Positions 47,102 to 59,900 are shown, counted from the stretch's first letter. The stretch is 64,000 nt of DNA from Gyromitra esculenta (GCA_038503075.1 JBCAML010000002.1:1240001-1304000), one strand, 5' to 3'. Numbers and translations are program-made. Notes: generated by a model not told the origin, from the letters alone.

Positions 47102-48211
47102 ATGGAAGCCCATCAGGAAACCCATCAGTATCTTACTAAGGCCAAGCTCGCTGGTATATTGCGGCAGTTACTTTCATACGGCGTGAAGCTCTCCGATCTG
47201 TCTTTCCTGGAAGCCATCTCGAATTCCACGGCTGCCGTCGTTTTCGATGTGGCAAGGAGAAAAGTGCAAGTGGGAGGGAAAACCGATCTTGAATGTGAAC
47301 TATTCTCTGTGCGCGCGATTAGCCAAACAGACGTCAAGCGTAATCATGAAATTCATCAGTAAGCTCCCCTTCTTCTCCGTTAAGGAGAAAGAAAAAAAAA
47401 AGTTATTCGTCTTTAAAAAAAACAAACAACTAATTTATGGGATATAATAGTCACGCTGAGTTTCTGATACACTGCTCCCCTAAACGTGATGAATCAGGCC
47501 GAGGAAGACCCGCATATGAATTTTGGTTGGATGGGCTTGATCCAGGGGTCAGAATCAACGGGAATTTTGTAAAAATGACTGGCCTGTTTGTCAATTTGAT
47601 GCCCAACTCAGTGTCGTTAATACAGACATCTTCTCGAGACACGGAGTTTCATCTGTTTGTTCAGTTGCATGAAATATATTGGCCTGTGGTTGATAGAAAC
47701 GTCAAGTGGGAGCAACATTTCCATCAAGCGAGACGTGAAAGGCCCCCAACAAGTAAGCTGGGACGCGAGAAACTAATTACTTTTTTTTTGCGGTATATGC
47801 TGATAGACCTAAATAGTGTATATCCCAGGGGATTTCATACACATTGAGAAGATCCACAAATGGCTGCACGGTATAGAAGACTATCTTAAGAATACGGAAG
47901 GGTGCCGCCATCCAGATAGCGAAGCAAAAGAACCATTGGGGGGCTTCGAAAACCAATCAACTGCACCAGAGCCACCTCGAGCACGGTATTTCGCGAGAAT
48001 GCCAAGGATGCCATCAGTGTTTGAAGAAGATTCATCGGATCCTAGAAAAATTTCCGGCTATCCAATTGGTCCAAGAAGGTCCATCCTCACGAACCCGATT
48101 GGGGTATCTAATGGTCCTAATAATTTGGATAGAGTGAGGCCTGTTATGGGGCATAGGAGATCTTCCAGGCTCGAGGAGAGTACTTTCCTGAAATCTTCGA
48201 AGATGGGGTAA
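47102..48211 (+). CDS. Orphan three-exon protein
   Basis: Exons 47102-47358, 47451-47752 and 47817-48211 join in phase to 317 residues. Donors are GTAAGC twice and the introns are 92 and 64 nt. I do not recognise the family. The first 200 residues look globular and mixed alpha/beta (ILRQLLSYGVKLSDLSFLE, EFWLDGLDPGVRINGNFV, FHLFVQLHEIYWPVV). The last 100 are basic, Pro/Ser-rich and disordered (PRRSIL, GHRRSSRLEE). No signal peptide or membrane segment. The second acceptor (47816) was selected because it continues the frame as MYIPGDFIHIEKIHKWL. It could be lineage-specific. The coherent splicing across three open frames argues for a real gene. Confidence 0.6.
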
Positions 48212-49872
48212 TTTAGGAGGCATCATACTTGGATCCACAAAATCACCTACTTCTACTGTGGGTTTTCTCGTCTTGTTTCTTGGGTGCCGCAGCGTAGGCT
48301 TAGATGGGGATTCTGACAATTTTTTTTCTCCTTAGCTTTGTTTGACAACACTGGAGCATCCTTGGTCACTTTTAGGTTCTCTCGACTCAATTAAAAAATT
48401 TAATGCGCTTTCTATGTAGTATCTAATGTGCAAGCTAATATCCGAATAGAGAGATATGGAAAACACTCCGGTGAATTGGTAGCGAAACTGGAGAAACTGC
48501 CTAAAGCACTCTAATATAAAATCCCAGAGACCTTAGGCCTCTCAAATAACTATTTTGAGCTCTTTCCATGGAACCTCAAACCTGCCAATAGATAGCAAGT
48601 GCCTCTGACCATCCATATAATCTATATAGAGAAATTACATTCCTTATCTTCGGGAGCCATAGCAGAGCTTGACCCTGTATCTTTCCAGACTTCTAAATGC
48701 GGATCCCAGGAAGCACACCCGTGGGGGGATACCCCAAAAGATTAGCAACATCGATGGAATCCTGAGAACCATAAACTTCGTCAAAGAGCGCAGAGGTAGC
48801 GCCTATTCCAGCAATTCTTGTAGATGAAGCCCAAATATTGCCATCAACAGCTCATCGAGCTTTTCTAGCCTTGTTGAGCTCTGAGCTCTGAGCAATATAC
48901 CACTGCCAAATTGCTTTGCGGCTGGTCGCTTTTCTATTATCGAAAAGTCCGGTCTTGGAGAACTTGTACCAATAGTGATGAGATAGTGGAGCTTCGAGTA
49001 TATATCTTTGATATACGTATATATTCTGATACCTCGGACGAATATCCTTCGTTGAAGCTTGTATAAGTCATCGCATTGCTAACCGGAATTACTTTTTATA
49101 TCTCCTAAGCCTGTCGTACTAGGGGTTTAAAGGTGTAATGGAGGACCGAGCTTAACAAACGTACTTATTATAGTGGTGTAGAGCAGGGAGATTGGTGAAT
49201 CGAGTGTAACATATCAATAACAGCGACTACTTTGTATTAAGAACTAGTGGAAGGTAATCTTCTTGGGTGTCCACGCTTTGGGGAGGCATCAGGTCTCAGT
49301 TGTCCTGATACGGTGTCTGTGCCCTAAAGACAAGATAACTGGGGATTGCTGTTTGCTGTGTCAGTGGTTTAAGGGCGAGGAACTAAAGTAGGATCACTTT
49401 AACTGAGGACAAGATAGCCCATATATGTGTTTCATGAATTCGAAGTAACTTATGTATACGTACTGTTGGCGATCGGTCTCTCCTCATCTCCGAAACGCTG
49501 AAGGGAATCCGGGGAATATTTCCTGGACCTAAAATATGGGTAGGTCGAGGTCTAGGACTGAGTGAGCACGTGTACATGTGGTTAACTACAGAATGCGAGT
49601 ATGGGATGTTGGAGGGAAACCCAAAATTCTCTGTAGGAGCTTTCCTATATGTAGTGTGATGAAACCTCTTCCATCTGTTGCATGATATATATACCCTATT
49701 ACAGTGCGTTCTTCTCCCTAGTGTAGCGGGGAAATAAAAATAAATAAAAAATATCCTATACGCCCCAAAATGCAACCGGAATATTCAAACAAACGAAAAA
49801 ACAGTTAAAGTACGACCTGCACAGTATTCCTCCAAAAAAAAAAAAAGCAACCAATTCCTCCGGTCTCTATCA
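48212..49872. other. 1.7-kb spacer
   Basis: No supported gene. The frame at 49383-49775 (-) is compositionally random. Confidence 0.4.
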
Positions 49873-51474
49873 CTATGTAGAGAATCGTTTCACTATCTTC
49901 TCCTTTCGCTGTGCCGCATATTGATCCTTAGCTGTCATTCCTACCGGAGCACCCCACGGTCCAATCCCGTTATTTCCTTCAGCTGCCCTGTCTTCCTGGT
50001 AATTTCCCCATTCCTCTTCATCATCATCAATCTCAGCAACATCCTCAATAACAAATTTGCCGCTTGTTGCTGGTCCATATCCGTATGGAAACCACTTGCT
50101 GCCTCTTGCAAAGATCTCTGCTTTACGTCTCTGTGCGTCGCCTGGTGTGAGAGCAGGCCCGAATTTACTCGATAGGCGATCAATGTTTGAAGGATTGTAT
50201 GCCGATGCATTATCATCTTCGACGTCGTTTTCGTAGTCTTCAGACACGTGCTCGTAATGAACGACATAGCATGGAAGCACCATTGCTGGATCAAATACAA
50301 TGTACTCTAGCTGGTTAGGCGACACCTGGCTATCTGCGTTCATCATCGTCCCAGCTGTTCCCCGTTGCTCTCTGCTAACAACTATCGATCGCCCCATAAG
50401 TTGCGCACAAACAATCAACTTCCTTCCACCAATCCTTTTCTTCGTCCAGTTCGTTGGTTCACCGTTAGTATAGTTACGGCTCAAGTCCGGATCGGGTGAT
50501 GTATAGATACCCCTCCCATAGGCCAATCCATAGAGAACTCCGTGTTGGTCTCCCGTTGTGGGGTCGGGTTTACCAGGAAGAAGGAAACCGCATCGAACTA
50601 TGTTTGGAACCAAAGTTGCATCTGTGCCGTGGAAAGTTACTTGTGGTTTTGTCAGGTGTTCAATCATGTCTTCCCTTCTTTTGGCCTGATGATCTCGTGG
50701 GACGCACTCAGCAAGCTCTGCCATAGTCATTTCTTCGAATTTTTCACGGAGTTGATTGCGCTTGGCATGGAATTTGAAGCCAAGATCACTGCGAAGAACA
50801 GTTTCGACGTGAAGGACTCGAATATCAGGGCCAAGCTTTGAGAATATTTGAGGTAGGGTTTTGCCAAGTAGGGAGTATGCAGAATCCGTGAATTCATCGG
50901 GACTGGCGGATTTTTTTGATCTAGTTGTATGCGTACTAATAACACTCCTGGAAGCAAGTGAAGAAGCTAAAACCTTGGCTCGATATGTGGAGAGGTGGTC
51001 GTTGGTAATCGCAGCAACTCCCAAAAGATACTTGCGGTCTTGCTCTTCTATAGTGATATCACCAGCCCTCAATGCAAGATATTCACGTATTGCTGCTCGA
51101 AGCCCATCAATAACTTTTCGTGGAAGGCTGTGATTTTCAATTTCCCAAGCCGGAGGTTGACGAGGATAGTGTGTCCCGGTGATAATATTTAGAGTTATTT
51201 CGGGATATCCAAATACCAGGATAGGCTGTTGGGACTGGTCAAGAATACGACCATACGTTTCCTGAAGTGTTACTAGCTCGTCTGATTGAAGGTGCTGCAA
51301 TTCGAAAAGCTCTGATGGTGAGAGGTCGTGTTCAAGCTCGTCTTCTAGAGCACGTTTCGTGCCCTCATCTTCAAGGTCTTTGTGAGAGATCTCTCCAGAT
51401 TCGCTTTTCCAGGTTTGGATCCCGACAATGAAGTTGGAAGGAGATTCCCCTTCTAGTAGTGGTTTGTGTGACAT
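49873..51474 (-). CDS. RWD-PARP protein (ADP-ribosyltransferase, ARTD type)
   Basis: Intronless, 533 residues. An N-terminal RWD-like domain (about 54-138) shows LFELQHLQSDELVTLQETY, YPEITLNII, HYPRQPPAWEIE and a final helix. The PARP catalytic domain (about 275-410) has FHGTD with His282, AYGRGIYTSP with Tyr324, and NQLEYIVFDPAMVLPCYVV with Glu390. This H-Y-E triad is the one found in polymer-forming PARPs, where Glu (988 in human PARP1) supports elongation; many mono-transferases have Ile, Leu or Tyr there. The C-terminus is acidic, with a GSKWFPYGYGP segment. RWD/UBC-PARP proteins occur in filamentous fungi, while budding yeast has no PARP. It uses NAD+; targets are unknown. No zinc fingers, WGR or regulatory helical domain were seen. 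Confidence 0.85.
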   Translation of the reverse strand: MSHKPLLEGESPSNFIVGIQTWKSESGEISHKDLEDEGTKRALEDELEHDLSPSELFELQHLQSDELVTLQETYGRILDQSQQPILVFGYPEITLNIITGTHYPRQPPAWEIENHSLPRKVIDGLRAAIREYLALRAGDITIEEQDRKYLLGVAAITNDHLSTYRAKVLASSLASRSVISTHTTRSKKSASPDEFTDSAYSLLGKTLPQIFSKLGPDIRVLHVETVLRSDLGFKFHAKRNQLREKFEEMTMAELAECVPRDHQAKRREDMIEHLTKPQVTFHGTDATLVPNIVRCGFLLPGKPDPTTGDQHGVLYGLAYGRGIYTSPDPDLSRNYTNGEPTNWTKKRIGGRKLIVCAQLMGRSIVVSREQRGTAGTMMNADSQVSPNQLEYIVFDPAMVLPCYVVHYEHVSEDYENDVEDDNASAYNPSNIDRLSSKFGPALTPGDAQRRKAEIFARGSKWFPYGYGPATSGKFVIEDVAEIDDDEEEWGNYQEDRAAEGNNGIGPWGAPVGMTAKDQYAAQRKEKIVKRFST

Positions 51475-53631
51475 ATATGGGAGTTTCTGTATCTGTAAAT
51501 CTGAAGTAAGAGTAAGTTAAAGAGATATCTCCTTTAATATGGCCTGTAGATATCGATCGATATATGAATAGGACCAAGGGTATGATTTAAAATCTAGGAT
51601 ATGACTATGGAGAGTCTGAGGTTGCTGCATCATACCTTTTTTAACGTGATGATACAACTGAGGAGCTAATAAAATTTGATTAACTGATGGAACTTGAACT
51701 TCCCCTTAGTTCGGTGATGGGGGAATGGGCATGGGATATGGTAGTTAACATTATTGGACTCTTTATACAAAGTATGGTCAAGTATACCTGTGACTGTAAT
51801 TCAAACGCAGATTCGTTTTGTGAGTCATTTTCTGGAGAGAAATGTGTAACCCTTTCAGCTCATTTGGTTTACGTGCGCTGCTGTGTTTCTTCAGCCTCGA
51901 AGCTGTATGCATGTATGACTAAGTAAGGGAGTCATGGTTTCTCGCTCGTAGGCTATGCCAAGCTGTTGGTTTAGCAGTACAGTTGTGTCCAACAAGTCCG
52001 TACACTTTTTGAGGTACAGTACGCGTATGCCCAAATGTGGACCACATTTTCAAGGCGATATTCTAACCCACGCAGTCAACCAATTTACCCAGGGAAAGAT
52101 GCAAAGCCTGGGAATATAGTAATAAAGCTCTGTATCTTTTTGTAGGCTATTTCGGTCAGTGGTTGTGGTGGAATAAAACTTCATTTTTGGCTGCGAAAAG
52201 TGCAAAGTGGGGCGTTCTAAGTAATACCCAAATCATGACCAGATATACGCAGAGCCCACTATTATCCTTTCGGAGCCTTGAGAGCGAATTTCACTTTGGG
52301 AACAATTTTGGTGGTGATATCTCCCTTGAAGCGTTCTTTATAAAATTCAGCGAAGGGCTTGGCATCCCAAGCAAGGTAAAAGGCATGCCTGGTAAGACAA
52401 GGCGTCCCACCACATAATTTTACTGGTGCTCATTTATGGTGCACGCACCATAAATGGCGACTTTTTCGCGTCCGTGCTGAATTTTCTTCACATTGAAAGA
52501 GTGTCCTGATATAAAAGGTTCACCCGAGACCGTAGGATTCGATCATGTTAGGGTTGTAGACAGAGTTGTACAGTAGAGGATGTCACCCTTACCCGAAACT
52601 AACTGAAGCGTTTTCGCTACTACACGTAGTCACAGATCTATCCTCCGAGTTCGGCTCGTTTCCACCCCTTCCTCTACAGCAACAGCAAGCTGCTAGTATA
52701 GGACGGCGCACGAGACTACCCCAAACTATGTAAAACGAGGACTGTTTCCGTTCTGCAATGTCTTTACAAAAGTTTACTTTTTGTTTCGAGAAATTGTAGT
52801 CTGGTGTGGTTCTTAGCTTTGTTTCTTTGTTCGATGTTTATAACAATTAAGCCATTGATGTGCTCGAATATCCAACAAAGAGGAAAACACCTAGGCATAG
52901 GCAACTACGTATACACGTATTGTCGCTGTTATCTCTCGCTTGGCTGAGCTTCGCGATCCCGACATAGACACATGTATGTGGGGATGGTAGGGGAGTGATA
53001 TGTCAAGATCAACAATACCTGACTGCGAAGCTAGGATAATAGCCCGAAAACTACATATACACATGTATTCATTCACAAACACATGTAGTCCATTAGATTG
53101 CACCAATGTGGACATATATAATGAACCGGGAGAATGGTGAGGGGAAAACATTGACGGCGAGCTATATTAAGGAATTATGTTTATTTGCTTGGTCGTACTC
53201 GTTTTTCACTTGTTTGTTTTCTTGCAAGGCGCATTCCTATTTGCGTTCCTTGATAATGTGGTTAAAACTACATGTACGCATCATGATTGAAATACGTTGA
53301 TCTCTTAGTGCTAGCTGTAGATAGTTTTAAATACTTAAGATTCAAGCTAGAACTGTGGTGAAACGATAGACTGCATATGATGTACCTGTATTGACGTTTA
53401 CTTCTGACCTACGCAACTCTACCGATTACAACTACATGAATCTGAGGGGTTCCCACACAAATTTCATGCCAAGCCTCCCAAGCGTGTCCTTTGTTAGAAT
53501 TGTGGAAAAGCAAGTGATGGTATCGATCGATTCTTTCAAAACATAAATATATACCAACCCCAGACTTTTTGGAGCCACGAAAACATTCCATCGTAGAGCA
53601 CTTAACACCACAGGTTACTGGAAAAATCATC
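51475..53631. other. 2.2-kb spacer with hairpin
   Basis: No supported gene. The frame at 52163-52417 (+) has no domain. A perfect hairpin lies at 52431-52456. Confidence 0.4.
52431..52456. repeat. Perfect 12-bp hairpin
   Basis: Arms CATTTATGGTGC and GCACCATAAATG are separated by AC only. This could extrude as a cruciform or be the joined ends of a lost inverted-repeat element. Confidence 0.75.
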
Positions 53632-55160
53632 ATGTCTTCCCCGTTGGAGAAATTTCTTGGAAGAGAATCTATATCGTCCAAGCTCAAAACGATTAGCTTT
53701 GAAACGCCAGATGCTGGGAGTGCCAATCCCGGAACCCCAGATCCTTCTACCGCACAAGAAATTTTACGAAGAAATGCTACACCCAAGACAGTAGCCCCAA
53801 GAGTAAGGGGTGTTCATAGAGTCAGGGAGAAAATCGCTAAGGCCAAACAAGACGCTAGACTGCTAAGGAGCATTGATAGCAATAGCAGTGCGGGAAACAG
53901 CACTCTAGGATCCGGAGATACTAGCATGCGAGATATCGTTCTCAGGCTGAACCGAAGCGCTGAAGATATGAGCTCCTCGGAAATCCGTGGGGGTAGTAGA
54001 GGCCTACTGGAAGAGCCTATTAAAGACGAGGACATATTTACTGTTTCACCTGTCCAAGGGGGCAACCTTGGTTGGATGGAGAAAGGATTTTCTAAGAAAG
54101 AGCTTCAATCTGGGGAAACAGGTATACAAGGAACACCTACAGGTTCCCTAAACATCGATCTAGATGTCGAAGACGATACTCCTACCAGAAACCCGAAGGG
54201 CAAAAACCCACCCAAGCAGCTTGGGATTCCGTTTCCTAGTTTTGGCAGGTTCTGGGGTTCTAAGTATAATTGGGATGAGGAGCGCTGTAATGCTGTAAGT
54301 TCCCCACTCTTAAAGGTTTCTGATATTTGTGACGCTCTTAGAAAATTGCTAAAATTTGATTTGTTAGTTGATTCAAACGTTTGCGCAATGTGACCCAGAA
54401 GACACAGACCAAGTGAAGGAACTCTACGACTTAGCTTGGAGGATTAAAGTATCAACCGCGATGTTACAGTGTGATACAGCAGATCAGGCCCGAGTTCAGC
54501 AATTTGTTTCTTGGGCCCAAGATTTCAAGAACAAAAATGACTGGCAGTCTCCTGTTCCACTTGGATGGAATCTTAAGCAACAACAGTATGGCGGCCCACT
54601 GCCAAGCGACGAGGAGCGTCAGGAGTTCGTTGACTACACATGGCAGATGATTCAAAACAGACCTTGCGCAGCCTGGGAGCCCGAGAAACAGAGAAAATAC
54701 ACTGAAGCTGCGGCCGTGGCGCTTGCATTTCAGGCCAAGTATCCAGACTTTCCTCGTACGTCTACCTCTAACTATACAAAGATGTTGGAATAATGCTGAT
54801 AAAATAGGCGATTATCTACTGAGACACGTTGATGAATATCCTAGCTCGCAGAATAATAAACTAGAATTTGCTTATAAGGATTCCAAACGGAACAACAGCT
54901 TTTTGGGAGAGGGGATGGAAAAGGAAAAAGACCTGACGGGATTGGCCCGAACATATAAGAGGAAGTATACAGAGACCGGGGCAACAGAAGCAGTGACCCA
55001 AGAGCTAAAGCGGAATAACAAGAAGGCGAAAATCGTCACCGAGAAAGCGGATCCCAAAAGAAGATCTGGTATAAATCCTCCAGGAAAAAACGTAACGCGG
55101 CTAGGCCATAGTCTAGAACAGAACGCTGCTAAGAAGAGCACGAGTAAGAGGAGAAGATAG
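53632..55160 (+). CDS. Orphan nuclear-looking protein
   Basis: Three exons (53632-54294, 54368-54755, 54808-55160) give 467 residues from MSSPLEKFLGRES; an upstream in-frame ATG at 53569 would add 21. I recognise no family. The first 210 residues are disordered, Ser/Gly-rich, with a basic helix (RGVHRVREKIAKAKQDARLL). The centre (about 205-350) is Trp/Cys-containing and probably folded (FPSFGRFWGSKYNWDEERC, LAWRIKVSTAMLQCD, EEERQ-like helices, VDYTWQMIQNRPCAAWEPE). The C-terminal 100 residues are strongly basic, ending KKSTSKRRR, a likely nuclear localisation signal. Introns of 73 and 52 nt with canonical sites support the model. DNA or chromatin association is only inference. Confidence 0.6.
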
Positions 55161-56996
55161 GTTTGTATATAGACATATGTGATGCTGCCTAGCTGATTTC
55201 CAATATAATTATTGTAAAATTGTGGTAGCTCAGGATCTAAAGCGTTCATTGGTCTTTTAGGCTCACGGGAGAGATTTTAGCAGTGGCATTGGCTACCCTA
55301 CCCTACCTGACATTCGCTTACCTCGTATTTCTATGGTGGACGAAGCGATCGACGTGTACCAGATTTTGGGGAGTAATAGAAAAACATCCTCCCCACTTAT
55401 AATATATTTCAAACCGACCATTAAATCTCTTGTAGGCTCTATATAAATGGTCGGTTATAGCCTATTGATTGAGAGTGATTGCACAGCACTATAAAAATTT
55501 GAAAATTGGAATTTTGTATGGAGATTGTGGGGGAAAAAAGGAAAATGCAACATCAAGAGGTCTCAGCTAGGTAAGTCTGAGACCAAGGCAAGACAAAAAG
55601 GTCTCCCAACCTGTCTCCCCTGCTGCCTATGCAACCTCCAAAGCACCCCAACCTATGCAAAACCAAGGCATGTGCTCAAGCCTTGGTTGCATTCCAGGTC
55701 ACATATAGGTACACGTTAACCGCTTCGTGTACTATACAATAATTCTACTAGAGACTGTGCTATCCAAAATTAATCCGTATATGCGTTCCCAAAAATTATC
55801 ACTGAAAGGCTTTGCAAGTGAGAGTACGGAATAATTAGGCCTATTTAATTGTGTAGGATACGTATACAGCTATTAGAGTTTTATATTGCTAGGGCGAAAG
55901 GTCGTTCGGAAATTCATAAAGGCCGCCCACCAATTGCGTTAGTGGTTTTGCCTGATAAATTATTCTAGTGCCAAATTATTTCCATACTGCGTTAGTTGAA
56001 TTTTGTGCTATGTTATGCCAAAACGCGATTGCGTGTCTCCTCAAACCCAAACGTGAATCCCGATCAAGTGCAAGCGTATGGGGTGAAGTTGAAATGGCTA
56101 GGGTACCGAAGACCAGTTTTCCGTAACTTAATTGTTGTGGTTGAATACTATACTGTACTAGGACAAAAGTTTTCGTAATTGGCTGTTTTACACCAAAAGT
56201 AGCCACTTTAACAGCGCCAAAAGTACAGTCTACCCATAGCGAAAAAATTCCAGAACTTGGCGGGGATTTAGAAAATATTTGTGCAGTATCCTCTATTTTT
56301 TCTAGCCTTTCTAGTGTTTCCCCTGAGTGGTTATGACTATTTTATTCTTGAGGAGTCTAGAATATATATATTGATTTTGTGTGGAAACCCATACAAATCT
56401 TCCATAGCAACGGAATTCAGCAACAAAATATTTTCTAGCACTCAAAGGATTTACTCTCTCCCTCTAAAATTTCTCAAGAGTAATCTTTATGCAATTAGTT
56501 TATCCTAAAAGCATGTCCTGATTTAATTCATTGAGTCCTGAATGTTGTGGGGGTAGTGGAATAAGGCTACTTTTGGTGTGAATCGCCTAATTACGAAAAC
56601 TTCTGTCTAGTCACTGTATGTATCCTGGCCGTTCCAACTTCCCATCAACTGGTGATGCAGCTTTGCGAATGGCGTAAATTAAGAGCATTATAACGTTAGT
56701 TACCCTATTTTTGACAATTTACCTGTAGATTATATCATAATATTAATTTGGGTAAAACGGGTGAGGTTTTAAGCCGCATCGAGGCCCGGTATTGCTGGTT
56801 TGACACGTGATTAACCCCAACGGTATCCGAAACAGCGTTGGTCATTTACGTGGCAAACATCCAATACATGTAGTTACTGGGTATGGATTTCTCCTCTCTG
56901 AAGAGATATTTGATGCCTTTACCGTAGACATTTTACATCGTCGTCCAACTCCCCGAAATCATCACATGTTTAAATTTTTCCGGGGTAAAACTTATC
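55161..56996. other. 1.8-kb spacer with MITE
   Basis: No supported gene. Contains the inverted-repeat element at 56151-56618 and low-complexity AT-rich DNA. Confidence 0.5.
56151..56618. mobile_element. Probable Tc1/mariner-type MITE
   Basis: Two 54-bp arms, 56151-56204 and 56565-56618, are inverted copies of each other with 42 of 54 positions identical by eye. The inner 15 (ACACCAAAAGTAGCC) are identical and AAGTTTTCGTAATT is shared. The outer ends begin TACTGTACTAG and TACAGTGACTAG, like the CAGT-starting, TA-flanked ends of Tc1/mariner elements. Total length 468 bp, with no transposase frame inside, so it would be non-autonomous. Confidence 0.7.
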
Positions 56997-59900
56997 ATGA
57001 ATATGTCTCACAATGACGAAACCACTACCGTTAGCCAGCTTATCAGGCCATCACACCCAGCTTCGGGTCCAACTCTCCTGCCAGGCCCTGTCGCATCGCT
57101 TGTTTCTTTGTTCTCGAAGTCTACCACAGTCTCCATCCGCCTCGGATCACTGATTGGGGGAACTGCCCTTGATGTTGCTCGGATTGGGACATTGACAGGA
57201 CTGGAACTCGGAAGGGCTGCGGTAGAAGGGGTATTGGCGAGAGCAGGACGGGATGTTAATTCCAGGCTTGGTGCTGATGGAAAAGAAGGATACGTAGAAG
57301 GTTGGACAGAAAAAGGCGTGAGTGAACTTCAGAGACGCTTTGTTTAGGTATTTTACTAACTATTTGAATTTAGATAAGCTTGCTTCGCTCGTCAATATCA
57401 CTCACGCAGCTTCTTCTCTCAGCAGGGTTTGAGATATCTTCAACCACACTTACCACCCTCTCAGCATTCGCTGAAACTTACGTCCTTACCCTCGACTCTA
57501 TTTTTGGGTCAACAGAATCGTCGCGTGCAATCTCCGCAATCGTCGCCCTAATCCGTAAAGAATATGACGAGAATACGGAAGGCGAAGGACGCATCGGAGC
57601 AGCAGATCTTGTCATTGGGTTAACATGCTTCGCTGTACTTCAGATGAAGACACGGGCGCGAAGCGACAAAGAGATAAAAGTGGAGCTTGTGTGGGATGTA
57701 GTTGTGGATGAAGTGAGAAAAAAGGTTGATGTCGTTGCTGGAGCAAGAGGTGAGGTGAGAGGCGGAATTGGAGTGAAAGGACCAGTTTCGCCATTTCCGG
57801 AGGATGTAGAAATGGAGGATGTGGGTAGGAGTATTGGGAGTATAGAGCTAGATGAAGTGTCTGTTTTTAGTGGAGACGACGATGAGGATGAGAACGGAAG
57901 TGGCTTGCCGCCGATTTTTTTTGCGAAACTCCCATCGTAAGTTTAAGTCCTAGATTCAGTTTAAAGGTCTACTATGTGCTAAACTTATTCATGTCTAAAG
58001 AACTGTTGACTTATCGATAACCACTTCATCAACAACTACAAAAACAACAACAGTGGAGTTTATTGGCACAGAACCACCTGACTTTATCCCACCAAAAAAT
58101 GCGATAGTTCTTTCTGAAGATTTTTGTCCTGATGAAACGAGACCAAAATACAAAATTGTCTATGAGACTATAACGAAAAAAGAAGAAAAAAAGAAAGTGA
58201 GACGAGAAGATGGCGTTTTTGCTACCTCTAACGAGAGGAAAGAGAGCACAGGCAGAATACTTGGGGAAGTTGAGTCCGAAACAGGATCATCGACGCCGAC
58301 TAGATCTCAAAAACCTGGATTAGACAGCTCATCGAAAACTCGGCGAGTGATTGATCAGACATCACTACCGGAGAAAGAGCTGCCACCAGCTCTTGGTGAA
58401 CGTACAAGACAAAAATCGAAGGAAGATTATACAGAACCCGCTGAAGCGAGCTCACGAAAAAAGCTTTCTAGATCAAGTACAAGCGCTTCTGAGAAGAAAG
58501 TTGGGAAACAAGCCCTAGGAGAGGTGGACAGGGGGGAAAGACACAAGGAAAAGAAACGGCAAAAAGAAAGAGATCAAGAGAAAAGAAAAGAAAAGAAGCT
58601 TAAGAGAGAAAACACATCGAAAGCCCTCGCATCGAAATCTTCAAAAGACGAAAAAAAAGTTGCATCACAATATCTCCCTCATACCCCAGATTCGAAAGAT
58701 CGCCGTACACAATCACCCACGTACCCTTTTGCTTCCTATCCTTCATCTTCTAGCCGCCCTACATCCCCTCAATCTCCCGATGTTCGTTACCAGCGTAGCA
58801 GCTCCCACAGCCGCGTTTTTCGTCGTGAATCCTCTATATCTGGTCTCTCGGAAATCTCACATCGTGATACCTTCATTCGCCAGGATTCCTCTATGTACTC
58901 TCCGTCCTCACATCTTGAATCCCCTTCCTCAGCTTCCCAACGTGGTCACTTTCGAGGATCTTCTTACTCGCCTTCCATCTATACTATAGCAACAACTCAC
59001 TCCCAAACCTCACTTTCTCTCGAACCCCATGTACCGCATCCAAGCGCCGTTTTTCCCACCACCCATCTCTGCAACAACTTTGCGAAATATATGCGTTTCG
59101 CAGCGGCCTCGTATGGACAGAATTTCATGCGCTTTCTAGGGCTTGGAAAGACAGATCATATATTCCCCAGCACACCAATGCATCACGCAGAGCACCATGC
59201 ATTTTCGTACCATACCGAGTTGCCACTAGATACAATCTTGCTAAGTTCGTTTGCGGACCCTGGGGGTGGGTATGACAGCGAGGGGAATGTAAACAGTGGT
59301 ATTCCACTGGTGCATTTTGTAGCTATCGATCACCCCTCTAAGGCAGTCGTGGTGACATGCAGGGGTACCCTCGGGCTAGAAGATGTTTTGACGGATTTGA
59401 CGTGCGAGTACCAGGATCTGAATCTGCGTGGGGTGAAATACAGAGTTCACAAGGGAATGCTCAACTCTGCGCTTCTACTTCTAAAAAAACGCTCTCGGCT
59501 TCTGGTGGTGGTTAAGGTTGCTTTGGAGGAATTTAAAGATTATGGGCTTGTTCTTACAGGCCACTCCTTGGGTGGTGGTGTAGCAGCTATATTAGCGATA
59601 TTATTGTCTACTCCTAGCAATGGCTCCTTTGTGACACATAACGGTATCACGGCACCAACAGGCAGTATTCGCATCCCTGAGGGAAGGAAGATTCACTGCT
59701 ACGCATTTGGCACACCTGCATGTGTCTCGGAGGAGTTACGTAGGACAACAAGAACCCTTATCACGACTGTTGTCCACGGGCACGATGTTGTACCGTCACT
59801 CTCATTCGGGATCATCCGCGACTTCTGGGCCGTTGCGGTTGCATTTAAAGAAGATACCAAAGGCGCTAAAGCCGAGATCCGTCGGCGAATTCTCGATGGG

